DNA of 41,650 nucleotides from Bacteroidales bacterium. GTDB taxonomy: Bacteria > Bacteroidota > Bacteroidia > Bacteroidales > WCHB1-69. The first letter of the stretch is position 1, and each line of letters starts with the position of its first letter. This document shows, piece by piece, positions 1-8,453 of the stretch. The position numbers and the translations under genes were made by a program. Location of the stretch: the NCBI GenBank assembly GCA_017961265.1, contig JAGCXN010000003.1:1-41650 (forward strand). Reading direction: 5' to 3'. The notes under the pieces are model-generated. The model was not told the DNA's origin. It did no database searches and worked only from the letters and a program-made list of their open reading frames with translations.

Positions 1-2310
1 GGCGTCGAGACGGATGATGAAGAAACCGAAATCGAGGCGCAGGCCTACTCCCGCGCCGAAACCGATTTCTTTGTAGAACCGTTTGAAACTGAATTCGGCG
101 TTGGGCATTTCCTCGTCCTTGTGGCTCAGCCAGATATTGCCAGCATCCACGAAAATTCCGTACTTGATGAACTTGTAGATGGTGCCGCGGTATTCCACGT
201 TCATCTCTAACTTGATGTCGCCAGTACGGATGTCGTGCTCAACCTCTTCCTCCGTAAAGTAGGAACCGGGGCCGAGGGAGCGGTAGTTCCATGCGCGCAT
301 ACTGTTGGAACCACCGAGGTAGAAGCTCTTCTCAAAAGGTAGCGTGGTGGCGTTCCACAGCGGAAGCCCGATGCCGAAATCGAAACGGGTAGCGACGGAG
401 TTGCCCTTGTTGATGGTGTAATAGTAGCGGAGGTCGATTTCCGCCCGCTCGTAATTACCGTAGGTGATTCCGCCGATGGTGTATTGGCCTTGGTCGTTTT
501 TCGGGGCTTTCACCAATGCGCAAATCGCACTGAGGAACATGCCCGACGATTCGGCACGGAGACGGGCGATGAAGGAGTTGCGCGGATTCTTCACCGGCTG
601 CGTGTAGGTGAGACCGTAATTGAACGAAAGCAGGAAGTTGTCTTGATATTTCTGACGGAAATCCTTGGAATAGAGAGACAGAACCTGATAGAACTCATCC
701 CCTTTCGGCGTAATATTGATGACAGAAAGGTCAATGGGGGCGATAGTATGGGTGAGATAACTCGTGTAAGCAAGGGAATAAACGATAGCTCCATTGTATA
801 ACCCTCTTTGATACAGTGAGTTGTTTTGAAAATGTGCACCGATCTTGATTTGCGTGCCATAGAAGTTGGCCTCGATTTTCTGTGTCTTTCGGAAGAAAAG
901 CAGACGGCGGAAATCCATAGAGATCTCGCCACCGACCTCCTCACTTTCGAGAATGAACTTCGCACTCTCCTCCGCCGTTTTTGACTTGATGTAGAAACCG
1001 AGACTTCCGTAAACATTAATGTTGAAATATTCTGCACTGCGGAAAAGATTGCGATTGGTGTAGGTAAGCGACAGACTCGCTTTGTCGCTGCGGGCCTCCA
1101 ATTGTGCCGCCAAAGAGTGCAACTTGTTACGCGACAGCCGATAGACTGTGTTCAAAAGTCCCGTTTTGTTGATGGTGTCGCGTCCGCTGACCGCTTCAAC
1201 AACGTCAATATCAATATAGTTGAAGTTTTTTAAACCATTCAGTTTGGAACGGGAACGGGAAATCAGAGACTGCGAATAAGGAAGACCGCTCTTACTTAAA
1301 ATATTATCTGTCAATATTCTGGGACGAATGTCCGCAATGGGCTTGTTTTTTCGGGTGGCGTTGGAGTCGGGAGGAGTGGTAATGATATAATAACGGGTGT
1401 CATCCTTGCGCTTGCGGTAGGTGATGCGTTCAGAACTCTGGTTGTAGTTGTGGGTGATGTTGTAGTTTGGATAGATATAGACGTTGTTGAAAAAGAATTT
1501 GTAGGCGTGCCGTTCGCGGATTTCTTTGTCCTTTATTTTTGAAAAATTAATTAAGATATTGATTCTCAATGTTTTATTGCCTTTGGCATCCAAATGCCTT
1601 TCTGAATTCAATGTGTCAATCTCGAAAGAGACGATGTCATTGGAAACGTAATAGTAGCCGTTGTCACGGATATGGTTCACGATACGGCTTTGTTCGTCAA
1701 GAAGATTGTCGGCATTGTATTGGTCCCCGACCTTGAAGAGGCGGTTTGCCGTATCCTTCAGAATAATGCGTTTGTATTCGAAAATATCAATGTAATACTT
1801 GATTTCGCGGATGTAGAAGGCTTCGTTGGCCGTGACGTGATAGGTGACTTCGGCCTTGTGTCGCCTCGGATGTAACTTGTTGGGATCCTTGTATTTGATT
1901 GTCGCATAAGACTCGGCGTTGAAGTAGCCGTATTTCTTCATTGCAATCCGGATCTGGTCGAGCGAGTAGGTGATAAGTGTGGTGTCCAACAGCACTGGCT
2001 CTTCACCGGCGGCACGCATCCTTTTCATCCATTTGGTGTCCTTGATGACGTTCCCCAACGAGTCGGTTTTGGGTAAGTTGTTTACATAACGACTTGTTTT
2101 TATGGGGAATACATCCAAAAATTTCTTGTTGGTGATGGGGCGTACCGTATAAATCAGATTGTCGAACTCAATCCCCTTCTTGTCTTCCACCTTCACCGTG
2201 TTTTTGGTGAGCATATACTCCCCGTCCTTCAGGTATTTGGAAGGGTTGCAGGCCGCAAGCAGCCATGCAAAGACCGAAAAAACAAGAAGTTGGACGAGGA
2301 AGCGTCGCAT
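1..2310 (-). CDS. tamL: TamL-type outer-membrane lipoprotein of the Omp85 superfamily (partial, C-terminus beyond window)
   Basis: An Omp85 outer-membrane barrel protein, likely a TamA-like assembly factor that helps insert proteins into the outer membrane. The visible 770 codons stay open to the window edge. The N-terminus is a lipoprotein signal with lipobox LLAAC (Cys21), the hallmark of the Bacteroidota variant TamL. POTRA-like sequence follows (about residues 25-330), then a barrel. Near residue 672 is GGSNSMRAW, the loop-6 arginine motif, and the last visible residues (GLRLDFGFFIIRLD) are a typical late barrel strand. Only the last strand or strands are missing. The start ATG lies 1 base after the lolA stop codon, so it is co-transcribed with rfbD and lolA. 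Family known; the precise substrate is inference. Confidence 0.9.
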   Translation of the reverse strand, partial: MRRFLVQLLVFSVFAWLLAACNPSKYLKDGEYMLTKNTVKVEDKKGIEFDNLIYTVRPITNKKFLDVFPIKTSRYVNNLPKTDSLGNVIKDTKWMKRMRAAGEEPVLLDTTLITYSLDQIRIAMKKYGYFNAESYATIKYKDPNKLHPRRHKAEVTYHVTANEAFYIREIKYYIDIFEYKRIILKDTANRLFKVGDQYNADNLLDEQSRIVNHIRDNGYYYVSNDIVSFEIDTLNSERHLDAKGNKTLRINILINFSKIKDKEIRERHAYKFFFNNVYIYPNYNITHNYNQSSERITYRKRKDDTRYYIITTPPDSNATRKNKPIADIRPRILTDNILSKSGLPYSQSLISRSRSKLNGLKNFNYIDIDVVEAVSGRDTINKTGLLNTVYRLSRNKLHSLAAQLEARSDKASLSLTYTNRNLFRSAEYFNINVYGSLGFYIKSKTAEESAKFILESEEVGGEISMDFRRLLFFRKTQKIEANFYGTQIKIGAHFQNNSLYQRGLYNGAIVYSLAYTSYLTHTIAPIDLSVINITPKGDEFYQVLSLYSKDFRQKYQDNFLLSFNYGLTYTQPVKNPRNSFIARLRAESSGMFLSAICALVKAPKNDQGQYTIGGITYGNYERAEIDLRYYYTINKGNSVATRFDFGIGLPLWNATTLPFEKSFYLGGSNSMRAWNYRSLGPGSYFTEEEVEHDIRTGDIKLEMNVEYRGTIYKFIKYGIFVDAGNIWLSHKDEEMPNAEFSFKRFYKEIGFGAGVGLRLDFGFFIIRLDA

Positions 2311-2311
2311 G

Positions 2312-2950
2312 TTATCTCATATCATTGGTTTCAACTCCGGGGTGCTTGGCTGCATCGAAAACGAACTGGCTGTCGTTGATAGCCGCGTTGCTGACAAACT
2401 TGTCAAAATAATAGGTATAGATGGTATTGTCCTTTTCATAAACAGCGCAGCGGACAATCTCTTTTTTATTCTTGTCAATAAAAAGACGGATTTTGTAATA
2501 GGATTGTCCTTTCTTTGGTGTCAAGTCAATGATTTGCAGGGATTTGCCTGCTTCTACTTCCTCTCGGATGAATTTGGCGGTATAATCCTTTTGCCAGTTT
2601 CCTAACATCTTGGCTGGATTGAGGATGTCATCGTCAGATTCGTCGTATGTGTAAACAGAAACTTCGTTGCTGCTTTTTTGGTAGTTCCACATCGTGGTAC
2701 CATCGCAGTAAAAAGTTTGGTCATCAAAGGTCATATAGTATTTTTTTCCTTTGATGGCGACTTTTCCCGTCAGTGTGGCGATAGTTTTCTTGTCCTTCAC
2801 CGCCTTGTACGTGTAGTCGATATTCATGGAGGTAAGTGCCTGATATTTTTTTGCAAGGGACTGCAAAATGGGGGTGGCTCCGCCATCAGTGTCTTGCGCC
2901 GCCAGTGTGCCACCAAATAGAAGGAGAATCAGGAAAATATAACGTTTCAT
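2312..2950 (-). CDS. lolA: LolA-like outer-membrane lipoprotein carrier
   Basis: Periplasmic chaperone of the LolA family, which carries lipoproteins from the inner to the outer membrane. 212 residues, close to the usual size. Residues 1-19 form a signal peptide ending in LAAQ. The rest has the family pattern of alternating hydrophobic strands, with the segment around FYCDGTTMWNYQ matching the LolA 'S/CDGxTxW' signature, and a lysine-rich exposed face. It lies 16 bases downstream of rfbD and 1 base upstream of tamL, an arrangement suggesting that lipoprotein delivery and the TamL lipoprotein are expressed together. LolA sequences diverge strongly in this phylum, so the call rests on length, signal and pattern. 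Confidence 0.82.
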   Translation of the reverse strand: MKRYIFLILLLFGGTLAAQDTDGGATPILQSLAKKYQALTSMNIDYTYKAVKDKKTIATLTGKVAIKGKKYYMTFDDQTFYCDGTTMWNYQKSSNEVSVYTYDESDDDILNPAKMLGNWQKDYTAKFIREEVEAGKSLQIIDLTPKKGQSYYKIRLFIDKNKKEIVRCAVYEKDNTIYTYYFDKFVSNAAINDSQFVFDAAKHPGVETNDMR

Positions 2951-2966
2951 TTGTAATCTTTTTTTA

Positions 2967-3851
2967 TTAGAGGATGTTATGTTCGTAATTGTAAATGATT
3001 TCCGGAAGCACCTTTGTCAGGCTTTCCTTCCAGTCAGGAATTGCAAAGATGGCTTCGGATTCGTTCAGGTCGAGAACCGAAAAGGCCGGGCGTGTGGCGG
3101 GAGTGGGGTAGCTGCTGGTAGGAATGGGGCGTACGGGGCAGCTCTTTCCTGCCTGACGAATGATTTCGCTGGCAAAATCGAACCAAGTAATGCGCCCTTT
3201 GTTCGTGAAATGGTAGTATTTCAGCTGGTTTGCTGTTCCGTCGTGTGCGATGACTGCCATCAGGAAACGGGCAAGGTCGAGGGCGAGGGTGGGGCAGCCG
3301 GTTTGGTCGCTGACCACACTGATGGAATCCTTGGTGTCGGCGAGCCGTAGCATCGTTTTCACGAAGTTGTTGCCGTAGGGGGAGTAGAGCCACGCCGTGC
3401 GGACGACCGCGCCCCGGCATCCCGACTGGACGATGGCAGTTTCTCCCGCCAACTTGGATTTTCCGTAAACGGAGGTCGGCCCCGTCGGATCACCAATACG
3501 ATAGGGAACGGATGACTTCCCGTCGAAAACGTAGTCGGTGGAGAGATGGATGAAGAACGCGTTGTTTTCTTTCGCAACGGTGGCAAGGTTGGCGACGGCC
3601 GTTTCGTTCAGCAGATAGGCGCGTTCAATGTCGCTTTCGGCTTTATCAACAGCCGTGTAGGCCGCCGCATTGATGAGAATATCCACTTTTTCGGTTGTCA
3701 CTATCCGGCGCAAAGCCGCGATGTCGGTGATGTCCAAGGTATCCACATCCGTGAAAAGGAAGCGGTATTGCCCGTCGTAATCAGGTGCAATCTGTTGTAA
3801 ACTCTTACCTAACTGACCGTTAGCGCCAGTAACCAAGATGGTTTTCTGCAT
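2967..3851 (-). CDS. rfbD: dTDP-4-dehydrorhamnose reductase
   Basis: Last enzyme of dTDP-L-rhamnose synthesis: NAD(P)H-dependent reduction of dTDP-4-keto-rhamnose for cell-surface polysaccharides, in the cytoplasm. 294 residues, normal for RmlD/RfbD. The Rossmann motif GANGQLG is at residues 9-15, INAAAYTAVDKAE is the conserved RmlD segment, STDYVFDG carries the catalytic Ser/Thr region, and YGKSK supplies the YxxxK pair. The usual partners rfbA, rfbB and rfbC are not in the window. First gene of the rfbD-lolA-tamL operon, with a TAnnTTTGC promoter directly upstream. Confidence 0.94.
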   Translation of the reverse strand: MQKTILVTGANGQLGKSLQQIAPDYDGQYRFLFTDVDTLDITDIAALRRIVTTEKVDILINAAAYTAVDKAESDIERAYLLNETAVANLATVAKENNAFFIHLSTDYVFDGKSSVPYRIGDPTGPTSVYGKSKLAGETAIVQSGCRGAVVRTAWLYSPYGNNFVKTMLRLADTKDSISVVSDQTGCPTLALDLARFLMAVIAHDGTANQLKYYHFTNKGRITWFDFASEIIRQAGKSCPVRPIPTSSYPTPATRPAFSVLDLNESEAIFAIPDWKESLTKVLPEIIYNYEHNIL

Positions 3852-3875
3852 AATACCACATTAAAAATCAAGGTT

Positions 3876-3884
3876 GCAAAGGTA
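3876..3884 (-). promoter_or_regulatory. Bacteroidota -7 promoter element (TACCTTTGC) for rfbD-lolA-tamL
   Basis: GCAAAGGTA on the plus strand reads TAnnTTTGC on the minus strand, 25 bases before the rfbD start codon. It fits the sigma-ABfr consensus of this phylum. Confidence 0.75.
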
Positions 3885-3900
3885 CATCAAAATTTTTGAC

Positions 3901-4818
3901 TTACAGCCAACTTTTGAGGTTTTCGGCGATGATGTCGGCGCGTTTCTCGAAAGCTTGTGCGGTGGCGAAGGCGACGTGCGGAGTGACGACCGTGTGGGGA
4001 AGGTGTGCCAACTCGTAGTCGGTGGGTATGGGCGGCTCCATGTCGAACACGTCGATGCCGGCTCCAGCGATACGGTTCGCGCGGAGGGCTTCCACCAATG
4101 CCGGGGTATCGACCACGCCGCCGCGGGCTGTATTGATGAGGAACGCCGTCGGCTTCATCAGCGCGATCTGTTCCTTTCCGATGAGGCCGCGGGTGCTGTC
4201 ATTCAGCGGTGTGTGAAGCGACACGATGTCGCAGGTGCGGAGCAGCGTCTCCATGTCCGTGAGCGTCACGCCAGGGTAGGGACGGGGCGTGCGGGTGTAG
4301 GCATATACTTCGCAGCCGAAAGCGTTGGCGATGTCGGCCACCCGTTTCCCGATGGCACCGAGCCCAATGATACCGAACTTCTTGCCCGCCAGTTCGAAGC
4401 CGACGAGTCTGTTCTTGGTGCCTCCGTTGCGGCAGGCGGTGTCGCAAGCGGGGATGTTGCGGGCAAGCGACAGTACCAGCCCGAAGACGAGGTCGGCGAC
4501 GGCCACGGTGCTGTAGCCAGCGCAGTTCTTCACCTCGATGCCCCTTTCGGCGCAGTAGGCGAGGTCGATGTGGTCCATCCCCGTGAAGGCCACGCAGATC
4601 TTCTTCAGGTCCGGACATTTCTCGATGACGTTTTTGCGGTACGGAATGTTGGAAAGCACCACGATGTCGGCGCCAGCGGAACGTTCCACGAGGGAGGCCT
4701 CGTCCTCACGGCGGTCATCGAACAGCACCAACTGGTGCGAAGTCCCGATTCTGTCTGTTATTTTCTTGAGTAAAAGTTCTTTTGAGATGCCAAGCGGCTC
4801 TAAAATATGGATGTTCAT
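3901..4818 (-). CDS. D-isomer-specific 2-hydroxyacid dehydrogenase
   Basis: NAD(P)-dependent oxidoreductase of the D-2-hydroxyacid dehydrogenase family (glycerate, phosphoglycerate and related dehydrogenases). About 305 residues. The NAD-binding motif GLGAIG follows FGII near the middle. The catalytic triad is visible as Arg in NTARGG, Glu in DVFDMEPP and His in VVTPHVAF. The N-terminal substrate domain contains the typical FTGMDHIDL and CAGYSTVAVADL segments. I chose the ATG at 4818 (MNIHILEP) rather than the upstream one at 4842, because the promoter element at 4839-4847 covers the latter. The substrate cannot be told from sequence; no ACT domain is present, so it is not a long-form SerA. 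Confidence 0.88.
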   Translation of the reverse strand: MNIHILEPLGISKELLLKKITDRIGTSHQLVLFDDRREDEASLVERSAGADIVVLSNIPYRKNVIEKCPDLKKICVAFTGMDHIDLAYCAERGIEVKNCAGYSTVAVADLVFGLVLSLARNIPACDTACRNGGTKNRLVGFELAGKKFGIIGLGAIGKRVADIANAFGCEVYAYTRTPRPYPGVTLTDMETLLRTCDIVSLHTPLNDSTRGLIGKEQIALMKPTAFLINTARGGVVDTPALVEALRANRIAGAGIDVFDMEPPIPTDYELAHLPHTVVTPHVAFATAQAFEKRADIIAENLKSWL

Positions 4819-4838
4819 TGTGGTTGGTTTTTGAGGTT

Positions 4839-4847
4839 GCAAAGGTA
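4839..4847 (-). promoter_or_regulatory. -7 promoter element (TACCTTTGC) for the hydroxyacid dehydrogenase
   Basis: GCAAAGGTA on the plus strand, 21 bases upstream of the chosen start. It decides the start codon, since the more upstream ATG lies inside the promoter. Confidence 0.72.
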
Positions 4848-4937
4848 CGAAATAGTTCGGATTCTTTCAGGTTTTATAGTTAGTCAAGTTCTGCACATTT
4901 TTCTCCTAAAATCCTGCACGTTTTGGGTAAAAAATTG

Positions 4938-4946
4938 TAATTTTGC
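4938..4946 (+). promoter_or_regulatory. -7 promoter element (TAATTTTGC) for hpt-adk
   Basis: TAATTTTGC lies 34 bases upstream of the hpt start, in a spacer divergent from the dehydrogenase. Confidence 0.75.
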
Positions 4947-4980
4947 CATCCTTAAAAATTAAAACCAAAGTCTCAAAAAG

Positions 4981-5520
4981 ATGAGCGACATAATTACCAT
5001 TGATGATCGGCAGTTTGTCAAGTATATTTCTGAAAAAGAGATTGATGCGGCTATAGATGCCGTAGCGGAAAAAGTCAACAGAGAGTATGCGGACGATGTC
5101 CCCCTTATCCTGATTGTGCTGAACGGCGGTATCGTTTTCGGCTGTGACCTGATGAAACGCCTGACCGTCCCGTGCCAGCTCGGCTGCATCCGTGTCAAGT
5201 CCTATTCCGGCACCAAAACGACCGAGAAAGTGCGTGAAGTTGTTGGCCTTGAAGAAAGTGTCGAAAACCGCCGCGTCCTCATTGTGGATGACATCATTGA
5301 TACCGGCAACACGATGGAGTACTTGGTGAACCTGTTCCTATCGAAAAAGGCGAAGGATGTGAAAATCGCCGCTCTCACCTACAAGCCGGAATCATACCGC
5401 AAATCCTTCCCGTTGGATTTCATCGGTCTGGAAATCCCCAACAAGTTTATCGTCGGACGCGGTATGGATTATAACGAATTGGGAAGAAATCTTCCTGATA
5501 TTTACCAAGTTACAGAATAA
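4981..5520 (+). CDS. hpt: Hypoxanthine phosphoribosyltransferase
   Basis: Purine salvage enzyme that joins hypoxanthine or guanine to PRPP, giving IMP or GMP. 179 residues, normal for bacterial HPRT. The phosphoribosyl-pyrophosphate loop VLIVDDIIDTGNTM is clear, the early NGG loop is in LIVLNGGIVFGCDL, and the flexible loop VKSYSGTKTT follows. It is the first gene of a two-gene purine operon; adk follows after 17 bases, which links base salvage to adenylate balance. Confidence 0.95.
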   Translation: MSDIITIDDRQFVKYISEKEIDAAIDAVAEKVNREYADDVPLILIVLNGGIVFGCDLMKRLTVPCQLGCIRVKSYSGTKTTEKVREVVGLEESVENRRVLIVDDIIDTGNTMEYLVNLFLSKKAKDVKIAALTYKPESYRKSFPLDFIGLEIPNKFIVGRGMDYNELGRNLPDIYQVTE

Positions 5521-5537
5521 TCAAAAAGTAATCAGAT

Positions 5538-6119
5538 ATGGAAAAATTCAACATTGTGATGCTGGGTGCGCCCGGCTCAGGCAAAGGCACGCAGGCCAAA
5601 ATCCTTGCGGAAAAATTCAATCTGGCCCACATTTCCACGGGTGACCTGTTCCGTAAACAGATTTCTTCCGGAAGCCCTCTAGGCTTGGAGGCGAAATCGT
5701 ACATCGACCGCGGTGCCTTATGTCCCGACTCTTTGACCATCAATATGTTGCACGACTTTCTGACAAAATTGCCCGATGTGAAAGGTCATATTTTCGACGG
5801 AGTTCCGAGAACGGTGCAGCAGGCACAAATGCTCGATGGTGTCGGCTTCCCGACGGTGCTTCCCCTGCATCTTGTCCTCAACCTTAATGTTGACGCAGAG
5901 GAGATCTCCCGTCGCCTTCTGAAACGTGCCGAAATTGAAGGTCGCAGCGACGACACCCCTGAAATCATCGAGAAGAGAATCCAGAACTATTTCGCCCAGA
6001 CCAAACCATTGGAAGACTATTACGAGAAAAAGGGTATCCTCCGCCAAATCAACGGAATAGGTACGGTAGAAAGCATTTTTGACGAACTCTGCAAGGTGGT
6101 TGCCGCAGAAATGAAGTAA
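5538..6119 (+). CDS. adk: Adenylate kinase
   Basis: Catalyses ATP + AMP to 2 ADP in the cytoplasm. 193 residues, the short bacterial form without the zinc-type LID insertion. The P-loop GAPGSGKGTQA is at residues 9-19; HISTGDLFR binds AMP; FDGVPRTVQQAQML is the conserved adenylate kinase signature. It follows hpt and ends at a terminator that overlaps its stop codon. The DGVPRT variant of the usual DGFPRT is a conservative change. Confidence 0.96.
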   Translation: MEKFNIVMLGAPGSGKGTQAKILAEKFNLAHISTGDLFRKQISSGSPLGLEAKSYIDRGALCPDSLTINMLHDFLTKLPDVKGHIFDGVPRTVQQAQMLDGVGFPTVLPLHLVLNLNVDAEEISRRLLKRAEIEGRSDDTPEIIEKRIQNYFAQTKPLEDYYEKKGILRQINGIGTVESIFDELCKVVAAEMK

Positions 6120-6153
6120 CGGGCTGTTATGGCTGTCCGTTATTTCTTTTTTT
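6117..6153 (+). terminator. Intrinsic terminator after adk
   Basis: The arms TAACGG (6117-6122) and CCGTTA (6137-6142) enclose a 14-base loop, followed by a T-rich tract. The 5' arm begins in the adk stop codon and the T tract encodes the Lys-rich end of the convergent hydrolase. The stem is short. Confidence 0.55.
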
Positions 6154-7060
6154 GCTTATAGATTTGTCCGGGCTTGATGTGCGTCCACATGGTCGATTTC
6201 ACCGTCCCGTCATACAGTTCCTCATCAATTTGGAGGAACTGTTTTTGTTTTACGTATTTGGTTATAAACCAATCGGTTATATCGAGGTTGTGCGTCATCA
6301 TGCCAGCCACTTCGTGCCCCAGACCCTCGTAACGGCGGAAGAAGTAGGCATAGTCGTACTTTTCAAATTGTTTGGCGATTTTGGAACTCCCGAAGAAGCC
6401 GAGATTGGCGAAGCGGATGGATTTGTAGGGCACCAACCGGTCGCAGATGCCGTGCATCAAGAAGGTGGGGGCGGGTGTCTCCTTGTACTTCACGCGGCCA
6501 TGGTGTGAGTAGATGGCGCCGGAGAAGGAGATGACACCGGCGTAGTGAAAATTGTCGGGAAGGACTTTCGCGATTGCGGTGCGATTGCACAGTTCATAGT
6601 CAGCCTGGAGCACCGTAATGGCGCCGGCGCTGCTCCCGCAAAGGATGATGCGGTCGGGCGAGATGTCGAACTCGTCAGCATTTTTTAGCAGGAAGGCGGT
6701 GGCATCAAGGAGATCTTCCGCCGCCATCTGGACGGCTTTGTCCAAGGCCTTGACGATTTTCAATCCGCTGAGGTCCACCCCTTTCAGTCCGAGACGGTAG
6801 TCGATGCAGGCTACTGTATAGCCTAGTTCGGTCAGCTGTTTTGCGTACTCCACATGTTCGGGGGAATTGCGCTGCCCCGTGATGAAGCCGCCGCCGAACA
6901 CGAAGACGATACAGTAGTTGTCAGGTTGGGGCGAGGCGGGCCGGTACAGGTCGAGGAACAGGCTGCCCGTGTCACGCTGGACGTACGGATAGGTGATGGA
7001 CTGCGCCGATAGGTTGAAAATTAACGTGATAGCGATGACGAAAGTAAAGATTCTTTTCAT
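6140..7060 (-). CDS. Secreted alpha/beta-hydrolase (carboxylesterase-like)
   Basis: A predicted exported esterase of the alpha/beta-hydrolase fold. 306 residues. A signal peptide covers residues 1-19 (ending LSAQ). The oxyanion-hole segment FVFGGGFITGQ corresponds to the HGGG motif of the hormone-sensitive-lipase/BD-FAE group, with Phe-Gly in place of His-Gly. The nucleophile elbow is GSSAG, the acid is likely Asp in HGICDRLVP, and the catalytic His is in YEGLGHEVAG. Its substrate could be an esterified polysaccharide side group or a short-chain ester; the sequence alone does not decide. Convergent with adk and a single gene; no clear TAnnTTTGC motif upstream. Confidence 0.8.
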   Translation of the reverse strand: MKRIFTFVIAITLIFNLSAQSITYPYVQRDTGSLFLDLYRPASPQPDNYCIVFVFGGGFITGQRNSPEHVEYAKQLTELGYTVACIDYRLGLKGVDLSGLKIVKALDKAVQMAAEDLLDATAFLLKNADEFDISPDRIILCGSSAGAITVLQADYELCNRTAIAKVLPDNFHYAGVISFSGAIYSHHGRVKYKETPAPTFLMHGICDRLVPYKSIRFANLGFFGSSKIAKQFEKYDYAYFFRRYEGLGHEVAGMMTHNLDITDWFITKYVKQKQFLQIDEELYDGTVKSTMWTHIKPGQIYKQKKK

Positions 7061-7174
7061 ATCTAAATATAGTGGAGATATTTGAACGCTTTATGTATTC
7101 TTTTAAGAAATCGGGGTATAGCTTTTTCTGCGTAATTCTGCACGTTCTGTAGGAGAAATATCCTGCGGAATACC

Positions 7175-8416
7175 TTAGAACTCCTCCGTCACTAACGTTT
7201 TCTTATACACCTTGTCGCCCCGCCGCACGACCGTGTCTGTGGCGATGGAACAAATCTGCCCCTTCACCGCACGGGGCACCGGATCCACCTCAAGGCGCAG
7301 TTCCGTCACCACCGTCTCGTAAACGCCCGTGGTCGGACCCTCGATGACAAGCGTGTCACCGACGGCAATCTCGCCGGTCTCTACGGTGATTTCCGCCACG
7401 CTGAGCTTCCCGAAGAAGTTCGTTACCTTGCCGATGTGCGTCCGGACGGTAGTCGCCTGCGAGCCGTACCGCTCCGACCATTCGCCCATCGTGCGGCCCA
7501 GGTAGTAGCCGTCCCAGAAACCGCGGTTGAAGACGCTCCGCAGCCTCTCCGTCCACGCAGCCACCTTCTCTTTGGTGAACGTGCCTTTCTGCACCGCCTC
7601 CACTGCCTCGTGGTAGCACTCCGTCGTCACCTTGACGTACTCCGCTGAACGGCCTCGCCCCTCAATCTTGAGGATGCTGACACCGGCCTTCAATAGTTTG
7701 TCCAAGAAACCGATGGTACACAAATCCTTCGGTGACATAATGTATTGGTTGTCAACCTCCAGTTCGAGGTCGGTCTCCTTGTCCTTCACGATGTAGCCGC
7801 GGCGGCACGGTTGCAGGCACGCGCCGCGGTTAGCGGGAAAGTTGTAGTTGTCGAGACTGATGTAGCACTTGCCGGAAACGGCCATACACAAGGCCCCGTG
7901 GACAAAAACTTCAATACGCACCAGTTCCCCTTTCGGTCCGCAGATGTTCTCTTCCCGTATTTGACGGGTGATTTCCGCCATCTGCGCCAACGGAACCTCG
8001 CGACCCAAAACCATCACATCGGCAAACTGCGAAAAGAAGCGCACGGCTTCGATGTTGGTGATGTTGCACTGCGTGGAGATGTGGATTTCCAGCCCGATCT
8101 GGCGGCAGTAGTTCAGCACGGCGAAGTCGGAGGCGATGATGGCCGACACTTGGCACTCCTTGGCAAGGTCGAGCAGCCGCTTCACCTCGTCGAGCTCGTG
8201 GTTATAGACGATGGTGTTGACCGTCAGGTACGACTTGACGTTGTGCTGGCGGCAGATGTCGGTGATCTGGCGCAGGTCGTCGAAGCTGAAGTTGGCGGCG
8301 GAACGCGACCGCATGTTCATCTTGCCCACGCCGAAATAGACTGAACCCGCGCCCGCCTGGATGGCAGCGGCTAACGATTCGTAAGAACCGACCGGAGACA
8401 TTATCTCAATTTCCAT
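7175..8416 (-). CDS. U32 family protein (TrhP/YegQ-like, tRNA hydroxylation)
   Basis: Member of peptidase family U32. Characterised relatives such as TrhP (YegQ) take part in making 5-hydroxyuridine at tRNA position 34 with prephenate-derived chemistry, rather than acting as peptidases. 413 residues. The N-terminus has the family start MSPVGSYESLAAAIQAGAGSVYFG. The cysteine signature is seen around SGKCYISLDNYNFPANRGACLQPCRRGY, with three of the four conserved Cys; the fourth is probably in the following SPKDLCTI. The C-terminal third is a beta-barrel-like domain. Last gene of the minus-strand set with the AKR-like lipoprotein and cysteine desulfurase. Which U32 subfamily is inference. Confidence 0.85.
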   Translation of the reverse strand: MEIEIMSPVGSYESLAAAIQAGAGSVYFGVGKMNMRSRSAANFSFDDLRQITDICRQHNVKSYLTVNTIVYNHELDEVKRLLDLAKECQVSAIIASDFAVLNYCRQIGLEIHISTQCNITNIEAVRFFSQFADVMVLGREVPLAQMAEITRQIREENICGPKGELVRIEVFVHGALCMAVSGKCYISLDNYNFPANRGACLQPCRRGYIVKDKETDLELEVDNQYIMSPKDLCTIGFLDKLLKAGVSILKIEGRGRSAEYVKVTTECYHEAVEAVQKGTFTKEKVAAWTERLRSVFNRGFWDGYYLGRTMGEWSERYGSQATTVRTHIGKVTNFFGKLSVAEITVETGEIAVGDTLVIEGPTTGVYETVVTELRLEVDPVPRAVKGQICSIATDTVVRRGDKVYKKTLVTEEF

Positions 8417-8453
8417 AATGGATTTTTTTCTGATTTTAGATGGTTATATGGAA

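Noticed and set aside
3874-4773. 299-codon plus-strand frame opposite the hydroxyacid dehydrogenase
   Set aside because: Antisense shadow; the minus strand has the NAD motif and catalytic triad.
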